From Thermoflavimicrobium dichotomicum (GTDB lineage: Bacteria; Bacillota; Bacilli; Thermoactinomycetales; Thermoactinomycetaceae): DNA of 64,000 bases. The stretch spans positions 62,001 to 126,000 of the forward strand of contig NZ_FORR01000010.1 in assembly GCF_900114055.1 (NCBI RefSeq), written 5' to 3'. The notes below the pieces were generated by a model. That model did no database searches, was not told where the DNA came from, and saw only the letters and a list, made by a program, of their open reading frames with translations. Both the position numbers and the translations under genes were made by a program. Below, piece after piece: positions 1 to 7,532 of the stretch; the first letter of the stretch is position 1; every line of letters starts with the position of its first letter.

Positions 1-145
1 ATAGGTGTGGACACGTCATGAAATGGTAGAAAATGATGTGAAAAACACATGATATTGATGGCAAAAGCAGGCAAGAGAATGATTTCTCAAGCATCACAGC
101 CATGTCATGTCAGCAAGCTCGAGACAGATAACGAGAGGTGAAATC
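1..145 (+). other. Leader region of the cobalamin uptake operon
   Basis: This is the 145 bases before the lipoprotein start. It ends in a clear ribosome site (GAGAGGTG, 133-140) placed 5 bases before the ATG at 146. A short GAGAA/TTCTC hairpin lies near 75-88. Operons of this type often carry a cobalamin riboswitch, but I see no B12-box core here; any aptamer would have to lie upstream of the window. Confidence 0.4.
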
Positions 146-1084
146 ATGAAAAGTCGTAGAAGTTGGGCTATTATTTGCAGCTTGGTCCTGATCCTTGGCA
201 TTTTAGCTGGTTGTACTGGACAACAACAATCAGGCGGAGTGAATGCCCCTTCTCCTGAGAAATCCTCTGGAGTTAAATACCCGCTGGAAGTAAAAGATCA
301 AACAGGGGCTAACGTAAACATTAAACAAGAACCGAAGCGAATTGTTTCCCTGGCCCCAAGTACGACAGAAATCGCCTTTGCTCTGGGATTGGGGAAAGAA
401 GTGGTTGGAGTTACAACCAACGATGATTACCCAGCAGAAGTCAAGAAATTGCCCAAAGTAGGGGATATGAATATCAATCCGGAAAAAGTGTTGGAGTTAA
501 AGCCTGATCTGGTTTTGGCAGCCAAAATCAATAGCAAGGAAACGATTGATAAGCTAAGAAAACTTGGTTTGCCGGTTCTGGTTGTCGATGGCAATAATTA
601 TAAAGAAGTATATCAGTCGATTGGCATAGTCGGAAAAGCGACCAATCGTGCTCATGAAGCAGATGAACTCATAAAAAAAATGGAGCAGGAAAAATCATCG
701 TTATATCAAACGGTGGCAAAAATCCCGGAAAATCAGCGAGTAAAAGTGTGGGTGGAAATATCTCCGCAATTACATACGGCTGGAAAAGGAACCTTTATCG
801 ATGAGCTGGTCACATTGGCAAGTGGAAAAAATGTTGCTGCTGGACAAAGTGGATGGCCACAAATTTCCGCAGAACAGGTCATTAAATGGAATCCCGATGT
901 GATTATTTCGACCTATGGAGATACCAAAAGCATCCTGGAGAGAAAAGGTTGGGAAAACGTTGCAGCTGTCAAAAACAAGCGGGTCGTCGCTGTTGACCAA
1001 AACCTGGTCAGTCGTCCAGGCCCACGGATTTTCCAAGGATATAAGGAAATCATTAAAGCATTGTATCCAGACAAAGTAAAGTAG
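146..1084 (+). CDS. btuF: Cobalamin/Fe-siderophore-type ABC substrate-binding lipoprotein (BtuF-like)
   Basis: Extracellular solute-binding lipoprotein of a class II vitamin B12/iron-chelate ABC importer. It delivers ligand to the permease encoded next. The N-terminus is MKSRRSW, then a hydrophobic stretch and a lipobox ending LAGC, so the mature protein is a lipid-anchored Cys. The body is a periplasmic-binding fold with family features: RIVSLAPSTTEIAFALG near residues 65-85 and a C-terminal RPGPRIFQGYKEI segment. I chose ATG 146 over the upstream ATG 107 because GAGAGGTG sits just before 146 and the signal peptide starts there. Substrate is inferred as cobalamin because a corrinoid adenosyltransferase follows in the same operon; iron-siderophore uptake is the alternative. 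Confidence 0.82.
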   Translation: MKSRRSWAIICSLVLILGILAGCTGQQQSGGVNAPSPEKSSGVKYPLEVKDQTGANVNIKQEPKRIVSLAPSTTEIAFALGLGKEVVGVTTNDDYPAEVKKLPKVGDMNINPEKVLELKPDLVLAAKINSKETIDKLRKLGLPVLVVDGNNYKEVYQSIGIVGKATNRAHEADELIKKMEQEKSSLYQTVAKIPENQRVKVWVEISPQLHTAGKGTFIDELVTLASGKNVAAGQSGWPQISAEQVIKWNPDVIISTYGDTKSILERKGWENVAAVKNKRVVAVDQNLVSRPGPRIFQGYKEIIKALYPDKVK

Positions 1085-1094
1085 GTTGAGCAGT

Positions 1095-2117
1095 ATGAAG
1101 GTTTATCGTTTTGTTTGGTGGAGCGGAGGCTTGTTCCTCTGCTTTCTTTTTTCCATTGGCGCAACGGTTACATTGGGAAGTGCACAAATTGACATGGGCA
1201 CGGTATGGAAAATCATCTTTTCCCATTTGTGGTATGGCGATCATCTGCCTCCTGACATCGATGTTTCTTCAAATGCAATCGTTTGGCAGTTGCGTTTGCC
1301 CCGTGTGATTCTGGCCGCTGTCGTTGGGGCATCACTCGCCATTGCAGGCGTGATTTTTCAGGGGTTATTAAAAAATCCACTCGCTGATCCTTATGTGTTA
1401 GGGATTTCTTCCGGAGCGGCTACAGGAGCAGTGTTAGCCATTTTAACCGGTTGGGGAAGCCTGTGGTTGGGAAAATGGACTGTACCTGTTTATGCTTTTA
1501 GTGGGGCATGTTTGGCATTGTTTTTGGTACTAAGAATTGCGGATCAGCGTTTGCGGACTGAATCGTTGGTACTCTCGGGAGTCGTTACCCAGGCTTTTTT
1601 TGGTGCTCTCCTGACTTTGGCCTTGTCGCTTTCGGAGAAGGAGTTCCAGCGTATACAATTTTGGCTGATGGGTAGCTTCGTGTTACGTGATTGGGATCAT
1701 GTTTGGATTTTGCTGCCGGTGATGGGACTCGGTTCCCTTTGTGCATGGTGGTTTAGCCGAGAGCTCAATTTACTTGTCCTGGGAGATCGATCAGCTGCAC
1801 ATCTTGGGATGGACGTGACGAAAGTTCGCTTTTTTTTGTTGATGTTGGCCTCGCTGGTAACAGCCGTAGCCGTATCAGTTTCAGGAACAATTGGTTTTGT
1901 AGGACTGGTCATTCCCCATATGATGCGAATGCTCACGGGAGCGGATCACTATACTCTGATTCCTCTTTCCGCTTTGGCAGGAGCCATTTTTATGGTATGG
2001 GGTGATTGCGCAGCTCGGCTGATCCTGGATCCGCGTGAATTGCCTGTTGGTGTCATTACGGCTTTTATAGGTGCACCTTTTTTTGCCATGTTGCTCAAAA
2101 AGCAGCAAAAAGGGTAA
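1095..2117 (+). CDS. btuC: FecCD-type ABC transporter permease (BtuC-like)
   Basis: Polytopic inner-membrane permease of the FecCD/BtuC family, about 340 residues, with many hydrophobic helices. Family signatures are visible: RLPRVILAAVVGASLAIAG near the first third, NPLADPYVLGISSGA, and GTIGFVGLVIPHMMRML near the C-terminal third, the segment that contacts the ATPase. It starts about 10 bases after the lipoprotein stop. ATG 1095 with AGG at 1083-1085 is preferred; an in-frame TTG at 1086 would add three residues. It forms the channel for the neighbouring binding protein and ATPase. Confidence 0.88.
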   Translation: MKVYRFVWWSGGLFLCFLFSIGATVTLGSAQIDMGTVWKIIFSHLWYGDHLPPDIDVSSNAIVWQLRLPRVILAAVVGASLAIAGVIFQGLLKNPLADPYVLGISSGAATGAVLAILTGWGSLWLGKWTVPVYAFSGACLALFLVLRIADQRLRTESLVLSGVVTQAFFGALLTLALSLSEKEFQRIQFWLMGSFVLRDWDHVWILLPVMGLGSLCAWWFSRELNLLVLGDRSAAHLGMDVTKVRFFLLMLASLVTAVAVSVSGTIGFVGLVIPHMMRMLTGADHYTLIPLSALAGAIFMVWGDCAARLILDPRELPVGVITAFIGAPFFAMLLKKQQKG

Positions 2118-2135
2118 GGGAAAGGAGGGAAACAT

Positions 2136-2939
2136 TTGCTCAAAGCGCAAGGGCTGGTCAAGTCGTATGGTTCTCGGTGTGTTCTCCATGAAGTGGACTT
2201 GGAAGTGGAACGGGGTGAATGTGTAGGAATAGTTGGTCCGAATGGGAGTGGGAAAAGTACTCTCATGAAAGTGCTCATTGGCGAAGAACTGGCGGATCGA
2301 GGCCAGGTGTGGCTGGATGGACGGGAACTTTCTTTATACCATCCCAAAGAAAGAGCCAAAAAGGTGGCTGTTTTAGCGCAAGAAAGCTTGGGATCTGTTC
2401 CATTTACGGTTGAAGAAGTTGTTTATATGGGCAGATATCCATATCAGAAAAAGTGGTCATGGAAAGGGAAGAAAGATCGTCAAATCGTCGAGCAAATGAT
2501 GAAGCTGATGGGAATTGAAGCATATCGGGATCGGAGTGTTGAATCCCTAAGCGGAGGAGAAAGACAGCGCGTTGCGATCGCCAAAGCCTTGGCTCAGGAG
2601 CCAGAGTTACTCATCCTGGATGAGCCGACGACGTATTTGGACATTCATTACCAGTTGGCGATTTTGGACTTACTGCACGAATATCGGCAAAAGCATCAAT
2701 TAACCATGATCATGGTCTTGCATGATTTGAATCTGGCCGCTCAGTATTGTGATCGGATCGTGATGCTCAAAGAAGGAAAAGTGCATGTGATTGGTCGACC
2801 TGAACAAGTGATTCAAACCCGTTTCATTGATGAAGTGTTTGAGGTAAAGCCGATTATTCTCTCCCACCCCAAATGGCATGTGCCCCAACTTCTTTTGTCA
2901 GCGAAAAGGGAGTCGTGCGTTTCAGGCGAATGTTCATAA
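2136..2939 (+). CDS. btuD: ABC transporter ATP-binding protein (BtuD/FecE-like)
   Basis: Cytoplasmic ATPase that powers the BtuF/BtuC-like importer. All ABC motifs are intact: Walker A GPNGSGKST, Q-loop VLAQES, signature LSGGERQR, Walker B LLILDEPTTYLD and H-loop VLHD. The start is TTG 2136, set by AAAGGAGGG at 2122-2130 six bases upstream. The length (267 aa) is typical. The C-terminal tail after about residue 235 is short. The gene lies 18 bases after the permease and clearly shares its transcript. Confidence 0.88.
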   Translation: MLKAQGLVKSYGSRCVLHEVDLEVERGECVGIVGPNGSGKSTLMKVLIGEELADRGQVWLDGRELSLYHPKERAKKVAVLAQESLGSVPFTVEEVVYMGRYPYQKKWSWKGKKDRQIVEQMMKLMGIEAYRDRSVESLSGGERQRVAIAKALAQEPELLILDEPTTYLDIHYQLAILDLLHEYRQKHQLTMIMVLHDLNLAAQYCDRIVMLKEGKVHVIGRPEQVIQTRFIDEVFEVKPIILSHPKWHVPQLLLSAKRESCVSGECS

Positions 2940-2968
2940 GGGAGTGTATGAGGAAAGGGTGAATCGAT

Positions 2969-3526
2969 GTGAAAATTTATACCCGTACGGGTGATGAAGG
3001 TAAAACAGGTGTGATTGGCGGTCGGATCGAAAAGGATGATGTTCGTGTCGAGGCATATGGAACGATTGATGAGCTGAATGCCTTGATAGGGGAAGCCATG
3101 ATTCGCATGAATGCCCAGGTTTATGCTGATCTGCTCACCGATTTAACAGAGATTCAGCATGAGCTGTTTGATGCTGGAGGAGATTTGGCCCAAGTGGGCA
3201 AGAATAGAAAGTATAAGGTAACCAGGGACATGGTGACCCGATTGGAAGAACTCATTGACAAGTATGATGCGGAATGTCCACCGATTCAGCGTTTTATCCT
3301 TCCAGGCGGTTCTCCAGTATCTGCAGCGTTACATATGTGCCGGGTGGTTGCCCGTCGGGCCGAACGATGTGTCGTAACCTTGACACGGGAACAGGAGACC
3401 AATGACGAAGTACGTCGTTATCTCAATCGTTTGTCGGATTTCTTTTTTGTTGCAGCCAGAGTGGCCAACGTTCGAGCCGGTGTACCCGATGTAGAATATA
3501 AGCGTGGTGGACAAGTATTTGGATAA
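2969..3526 (+). CDS. pduO: PduO-type cob(I)alamin adenosyltransferase
   Basis: Transfers the adenosyl group of ATP to cob(I)alamin, giving coenzyme B12. The N-terminal TRTGDEGKTG motif is the ATP-binding signature of the PduO/EutT-like family, and RRAERCVVTL near residue 135 is the conserved helix with the active-site Arg. The length (185 aa) is right for the single-domain form. Start is GTG 2969 with AGGAAAGGGTG just upstream; an overlapping ATG at 2967 is out of frame and meets a stop at once. Its place behind btuFCD-like genes supports cobalamin as the transported ligand. Confidence 0.88.
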   Translation: MKIYTRTGDEGKTGVIGGRIEKDDVRVEAYGTIDELNALIGEAMIRMNAQVYADLLTDLTEIQHELFDAGGDLAQVGKNRKYKVTRDMVTRLEELIDKYDAECPPIQRFILPGGSPVSAALHMCRVVARRAERCVVTLTREQETNDEVRRYLNRLSDFFFVAARVANVRAGVPDVEYKRGGQVFG

Positions 3527-3851
3527 GTGGGTAGGGAGTAGTGAACAGCAACTAGAAATATAGTCAAATATAGCTAAATCAGGAAAAATATCCTTAATTA
3601 TTTTAACTTGAAAGGAGGGAAACTGCTACAAAGCATAGAAATTAATATCCTAAGACAAAACCAAGTCAAAATCCATACATGATGATCACATAACGAAATC
3701 ATGTATATGTACCGGTGGCTAGCCGGGAATTTACACCTGTGGAGTGTTATAACAAACGAAAGTAGTATCTTCCCTGGAAGTACGAAATCGGACACGTTGA
3801 AACAGGAATTTTCTAGACATAGGGATATTTTTCTATGTTTTTAGTAGCAGG
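3527..3851. other. Intergenic region without a recognisable gene
   Basis: About 325 bases between the adenosyltransferase and the YusI-like gene. It contains an isolated ribosome-site-like AAAGGAGGG at about 3611-3619 with no sensible start after it, and a small CCGG...CCGG inverted repeat near 3711-3725. No coding region is supported. TTGAAA at about 3797 followed by an AT-rich stretch could be the promoter of the next gene. Confidence 0.3.
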
Positions 3852-4217
3852 ATGGAAATGGCTCTTGTCATGTATCAGTATCCCAAGTGTGGAACCTGTC
3901 GAAAGGCAATAAAATATCTGGAGGATCAAGGTGTTCCGTTTACTGCAAAGCATATTGTGGAGGAACCGCCATCCAAAAAAGAACTGGCTGAACTCATCAA
4001 GAAAAGCGGTCTTCCCATCCAGAAATTCTTCAATACCAGTGGAAAAAAATATCGGGAACTCGGTTTATCGCAAAAGTTAAAAGAAATGAGTGACGAAGAG
4101 AAGCTGGATTTGCTTGCATCAGATGGGATGCTCATCAAACGTCCGATCGTCACTGATGGGGAGAAAGTAACCGTCGGTTTTAAAGAGGAAACGTTTGATA
4201 AGACGTGGGTGAAATAA
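3852..4217 (+). CDS. ArsC/Spx-family thioredoxin-fold protein (YusI-like)
   Basis: Small cytoplasmic protein of the arsenate-reductase/Spx fold. The N-terminal YPKCGTCRKAIKYLE segment carries the CxxC motif, and the C-terminal part has the KRPIVTDG segment typical of ArsC-like proteins. About 118-121 aa is usual for the YusI/YffB subgroup. Starts at 3852, 3858 and 3870 are all possible; none has a strong ribosome site, and 3858 aligns best with relatives. It stands alone, followed by a terminator. It is not a classical arsenate reductase, and its substrate is unknown. Confidence 0.8.
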   Translation: MEMALVMYQYPKCGTCRKAIKYLEDQGVPFTAKHIVEEPPSKKELAELIKKSGLPIQKFFNTSGKKYRELGLSQKLKEMSDEEKLDLLASDGMLIKRPIVTDGEKVTVGFKEETFDKTWVK

Positions 4218-4275
4218 GAGAACACAGGAGCCAGAATCAAACCGAACGATGGCAGGTGTTCATTTTGGAAAGATC

Positions 4276-4318
4276 GAGGTCGTTGACAGAGCAAGCGGTC
4301 AACGGCCTCGGTGTTTAT
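4276..4318 (+). terminator. Intrinsic terminator after YusI-like gene
   Basis: Stem GAGGTCGTTGAC / GGTCAACGGCCTC (one G-U pair), followed by GTGTTTATTT. It lies between convergent genes. Confidence 0.7.
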
Positions 4319-4332
4319 TTGGATAATTGAAT

Positions 4333-5385
4333 CTAACCCAGCTCCACATATACCAAATGAACAAGCTCGTTCATTTGTTTCGTTTGCACTTTGGCTCCTT
4401 CCTGGTGAAACCAGGCCAGGAGTCTGCTTCGATCCGCATAAAATTCATCTTCAATCTGGGCAATAATATCTTCTCGACCCCGTTTACGCCATTGTTCCAA
4501 ATAATCCATCCGTGCCTTTTCGTCGACAAACATCAAGTCTGCGATGCAAATGCGTCCCTCGGGTTTCAGAACCCGTTTCATTTCCTCCAGGGCCAGCAGT
4601 TTTTGATCATCAGTGAGGTGATGTAAAGCATAGCTCGTTACTACAAAGTCAAAGCGGTGATCCGGATAAGGAATGGCGAGAAAATTGCCGATTCGTGTTT
4701 CGATCTCCGGATGTTTTCGTTTGCATTGCTTTAGCATCTCTTTGGATTGATCAATGCCTTTGATCTCAATTCCTCTTTGCAGAAAGCGTCCAGCCAGGTT
4801 TCCGGTACCGATCCCAATTTCCAGCCCGACTTCGTCCTGCTTGGGCTGGATCATATGAACCACTTGATCCAATACCTGGTCATAGTCTTTGTGTATATAT
4901 AATCCAAACTGCTGTGCACGGATTTTCTCATCATAGGTGGCTGCCTGCTTGTCAAAATTCCAGCGATCCATCCAATTGTCCCTCTCAGATTCGACCCGCT
5001 TGCACTGATTGGCGAGTTCCCATAAATTTTCCCAAGACCAGCTGTTTTCTGGATCATAGCTTTGAATCATATCGTCGAGCGTATGGATGATCTGTTTGAG
5101 CCGAACCCATTCTTTGAATAAAACGGCTCGTTGTAATTCTAGGTAGTCAAGGATTTCTTCAGGTGCCCCCTGATCAATCTTTTCCAGTACTTGCCGAATC
5201 TGTTCAATGGGCATTCCTACTTCACGCAGAGAGACGATGGTCTGCAGACGCCATGCTTCTTTCTCAGTAAAAACACGATATTGGTTTTCTTCGTTTTTCA
5301 AAGGAGCGATCAGTCCTTTTTCTTCATAAAACCGGATCGTTCGTGGTGTAATATTGAGTCTCTGGGCAATTTCTTTGATGTGCAT
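4333..5385 (-). CDS. MerR-type regulator fused to a class I SAM methyltransferase
   Basis: Two-domain protein of about 350 aa. Residues 1-75 form a MerR winged helix (KEIAQRLNITPRTIRFYEEKGL) with the usual dimerising coiled coil to about 110. From about 140 onward there is a class I methyltransferase with SAM motif GLEIGIGTGNLA and a post-motif ALHHLTDDQK segment, like YrrT-type enzymes. Start ATG 5385 has AGGGGGA upstream; the longer frame to 5466 has no ribosome site. The fusion suggests that SAM or a methyl acceptor acts as effector. A promoter with a 19-bp spacer lies just upstream, as expected for autoregulation. The substrate is unknown. Confidence 0.83.
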   Translation of the reverse strand: MHIKEIAQRLNITPRTIRFYEEKGLIAPLKNEENQYRVFTEKEAWRLQTIVSLREVGMPIEQIRQVLEKIDQGAPEEILDYLELQRAVLFKEWVRLKQIIHTLDDMIQSYDPENSWSWENLWELANQCKRVESERDNWMDRWNFDKQAATYDEKIRAQQFGLYIHKDYDQVLDQVVHMIQPKQDEVGLEIGIGTGNLAGRFLQRGIEIKGIDQSKEMLKQCKRKHPEIETRIGNFLAIPYPDHRFDFVVTSYALHHLTDDQKLLALEEMKRVLKPEGRICIADLMFVDEKARMDYLEQWRKRGREDIIAQIEDEFYADRSRLLAWFHQEGAKVQTKQMNELVHLVYVELG

Positions 5386-5421
5386 CGCATTTCCCCCTAT
5401 GAAAGTTCCTCCTTTGCAAGT

Positions 5422-5452
5422 ATTGTACAGGTTAACGTAACGGAAAGGTAAA
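5422..5452 (-). promoter_or_regulatory. MerR-type promoter with 19-bp spacer
   Basis: Read on the minus strand: -35 TTTACC (5452-5447), a 19-bp spacer, -10 TACAAT (5427-5422). The spacer contains GTTACGTTAAC, with GTTA/TAAC arms. Over-long 19-bp spacers with a central dyad are the hallmark of MerR-activated promoters, so this is likely the autoregulatory site of the fusion gene. Confidence 0.6.
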
Positions 5453-5463
5453 GGGGGGATGGA

Positions 5464-5498
5464 CAAACCGGCATATAACGGAAACTTTATCTACAAAC
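5464..5498 (+). repeat. Truncated copy of palindromic repeat R1
   Basis: Contains AAACCGGCATATAACGGAAA, identical to the right end of the full R1 copy at 22623-22731, but the left two thirds of the element are absent. It lies between the MerR-methyltransferase promoter and permease 1. Confidence 0.7.
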
Positions 5499-5573
5499 TG
5501 TATAGATTTATATACTTATTTAGAATATAATCAAATAAAAAGTTTCCATTTATAACAGAAAGAAGAATTCTGA

Positions 5574-5589
5574 TTGAAAACGTTTTCAA
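5574..5589. promoter_or_regulatory. cre site (CcpA-type operator)
   Basis: TTGAAAACGTTTTCAA is a perfect 16-bp palindrome and matches the Bacillus catabolite-responsive element consensus. It lies 54-69 bases before the permease start at 5643, so carbon catabolite control of permease 1 is likely. Confidence 0.7.
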
Positions 5590-5642
5590 AAGACTGTACT
5601 ATCGGAAGAAGTTGTGGAGTTGGAAGAGAAAGGGGAAAGCAG

Positions 5643-7028
5643 ATGGCCGAACAGCTGAACGAAACGCATCAACCTGATGTTTTTGAGCGTGAAAATGTAC
5701 TTGAGAGAAAATTGGGCACACGCCAATTGTCGATGATGGTCATTGGTACTGCCATTGGAACCGGCCTGTTCATGGGATCTGGCCTGTCCATCAGTTATGC
5801 AGGACCGGGAGTCATTGTCAGTTATTCCATTGCTGCCTTAATCGCCTTTTTGCTTATGATGTGTTTGGCGGAAATGACGGTTAAACATCCGACTGCCGGC
5901 TCATTTGGAACCCATGCGGAATACTATATGGGGCCTTGGTCTGGATATCTGGTTCGACTCACTTATTGGGTGTCTTGTGTAATTGCGGTAGGCAGTGAAG
6001 TAACCGCTGTTGCTTTGTATATGAAGTATTGGTTTCCATCGTTTCCACAGTGGCTATGGATTGTGCTGTTTTCAGTCCTCATTGTTTATTTTAATGCTCG
6101 CTCTGTTTCGAATTTTGGTACACTGGAATACTGGTTTTCCTTTGTTAAAGTAACGGCTATTATTGTCTTTATTATCATTGGTACTGCCATTATTTTCGGG
6201 ATCGGAACAAAGCCTACCGGATTTTCCAATTATGTTGCACATGGTGGATTTTTACCCAATGGTTTGTATGGAGTATGGATGGGAACAGTCACGGCCATGT
6301 TTAGTTACATCGGTTCGGAGATGATTGCTGTAGCGGCAGGGGAGAGCAAAAATCCAGCTGAAAATATTCCGAAAACCATGCGTTTATCTGCAGCTCGGCT
6401 TATTCTCTTTTACGTTTTGTCGTTGGCGGTTATGGTAGCCGTTATTCCATGGAAACAGGCCGGTTCGCAGGAAATTGCACAAAGCCCCTTTGTGAAAGTG
6501 TTTGCGACACTGGGAATCCCATTTGCAGACCATATCATGAATTTTGTCGTACTCATTGCAGCACTATCTGCGATGAATGCACAGGTCTATGCTTCCACAC
6601 GCATGATGTTTTCACTGTCGAAAGGTGGATATGTGCATAGCTCCCTAGGCAATCTGAACAAACGCAACGTACCGATCTATTCTTTGCTGATTTCTTGTGG
6701 TGGTTTGGTGTTGGCCACGGTTTTGAATATCATGGTGCCGGATGCATATAACATTCTGATTGGACTGGCTACCTTTGGTGCCCTGTTTGCATGGCTGATG
6801 ATCTTTTTCACTTATTTGCGCTTTAGAAAAGCAAACAGGGAAGCATCAAGCTATCAAGCACCGCTCTATCCGTTTGTTCCGCTGTTGGGAATCATCTTGT
6901 TAGTCGGTGTTTTCTTGACCCTCTTGCTTGATGCCGACTGGCGATTTACTTGGTATTCAGGGATCGCCTGGTTGGTGATCATTTCGCTATTCTATGTGGG
7001 TTGGGTGAAAAGAAAGAGGCAGTCATAA
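5643..7028 (+). CDS. Amino-acid permease of the AAT/APC family (paralogue 1)
   Basis: Polytopic proton-coupled amino-acid importer, 461 aa, about 12 predicted helices. The N-terminal IGTAIGTGLFMGSG is the unwound-helix substrate/backbone motif of the APC superfamily. The length and the AEMTVKHPTAGSFGTHAE segment fit the AAT subfamily (GABA, aspartate, D-alanine/glycine permease group). ATG 5643 has AGGGGAAAGC upstream; an earlier TTG at 5574 lies inside the cre palindrome and is unlikely. It is the first of three tandem paralogues. The substrate cannot be read from sequence. Confidence 0.88.
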   Translation: MAEQLNETHQPDVFERENVLERKLGTRQLSMMVIGTAIGTGLFMGSGLSISYAGPGVIVSYSIAALIAFLLMMCLAEMTVKHPTAGSFGTHAEYYMGPWSGYLVRLTYWVSCVIAVGSEVTAVALYMKYWFPSFPQWLWIVLFSVLIVYFNARSVSNFGTLEYWFSFVKVTAIIVFIIIGTAIIFGIGTKPTGFSNYVAHGGFLPNGLYGVWMGTVTAMFSYIGSEMIAVAAGESKNPAENIPKTMRLSAARLILFYVLSLAVMVAVIPWKQAGSQEIAQSPFVKVFATLGIPFADHIMNFVVLIAALSAMNAQVYASTRMMFSLSKGGYVHSSLGNLNKRNVPIYSLLISCGGLVLATVLNIMVPDAYNILIGLATFGALFAWLMIFFTYLRFRKANREASSYQAPLYPFVPLLGIILLVGVFLTLLLDADWRFTWYSGIAWLVIISLFYVGWVKRKRQS

Positions 7029-7085
7029 TGAAAATAATAGGGTCTACTCTATATATCATGTCATGAATTTGAAAAAAGCTCTATG

Positions 7086-7157
7086 TTAGCGTTGGGGTTC
7101 CTTTTCCGTTTCAGCAAAAGCCGCTGGTTGGAAAAGGAACCTCTTTCTTTGTCAACA
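7086..7157. repeat. Palindromic repeat R2, copy a
   Basis: GGGGTTCCTTTTCC (7094-7107) pairs with GGAAAAGGAACCTC (7130-7143). The right end is TTTGTCAAC (7149-7157), the same end seen in R1 elements. It lies in the 500-base gap between permeases 1 and 2. Downstream, AACCCC/GGGGTT followed by TTGTTTTTT (about 7167-7202) looks like a terminator. Confidence 0.65.
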
Positions 7158-7210
7158 GCCCCTCAACCCCTTCAGAGGGATGAAAAAGGGGTTTTGTTTT
7201 TTATAAAGCC

Positions 7211-7280
7211 GAGGGATCTGTCTCTTCCGCTATGACGACTTCTGTACCATCACAGACTCCGTAAGGAACCAATCCCGGAG
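7211..7280 (-). repeat. Structured repeat R3, copy a (decayed, inverted)
   Basis: On the minus strand it contains TTCCTTACGGAG, then CTGTGATGGTACAGAAGTCG, the conserved R3 core. The outer GGGAT/ATCCC pairing is kept, but three bases of the core (TGA after GGAG) are missing and the inner arm is degraded. It is in opposite orientation to copy b, so the two bracket permease 2. Confidence 0.7.
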
Positions 7281-7532
7281 CGTTTAGGACAGCCACATGT
7301 TTTTGTTTTGTTATTTTATCGAAAATGATTTCAATTATAAAAAATATTTCTTTTCTATTGTGAAGGATTTGTTCTAGATTTTTGTGATGAATGGGATATA
7401 ATGAATGAAAAACAGCAATAAAAATCTTTTATAAAAAAATAACATGGGCATTATTTTTTTAACTTTATTACTTTATTACTTAAAAGCGTATAAGTGTTAA
7501 AGTGGCTGAAGCGAGTAGAAAGGAATGCAGTA
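7281..7532 (+). promoter_or_regulatory. Promoter region of permease 2
   Basis: AT-rich leader. TATAAT at about 7396-7401 is a good -10; the -35 is weak (TAGATT, 16 bases upstream). No cre palindrome like that of permease 1 is seen. Confidence 0.4.

Noticed and set aside
1-145. Cobalamin riboswitch before btuF
   Set aside because: No B12-box or conserved aptamer core could be found; only the last part of the leader is in the window.
3608-3680. Short peptide after AAAGGAGGG near 3611
   Set aside because: No proper start codon at the right distance from the site.
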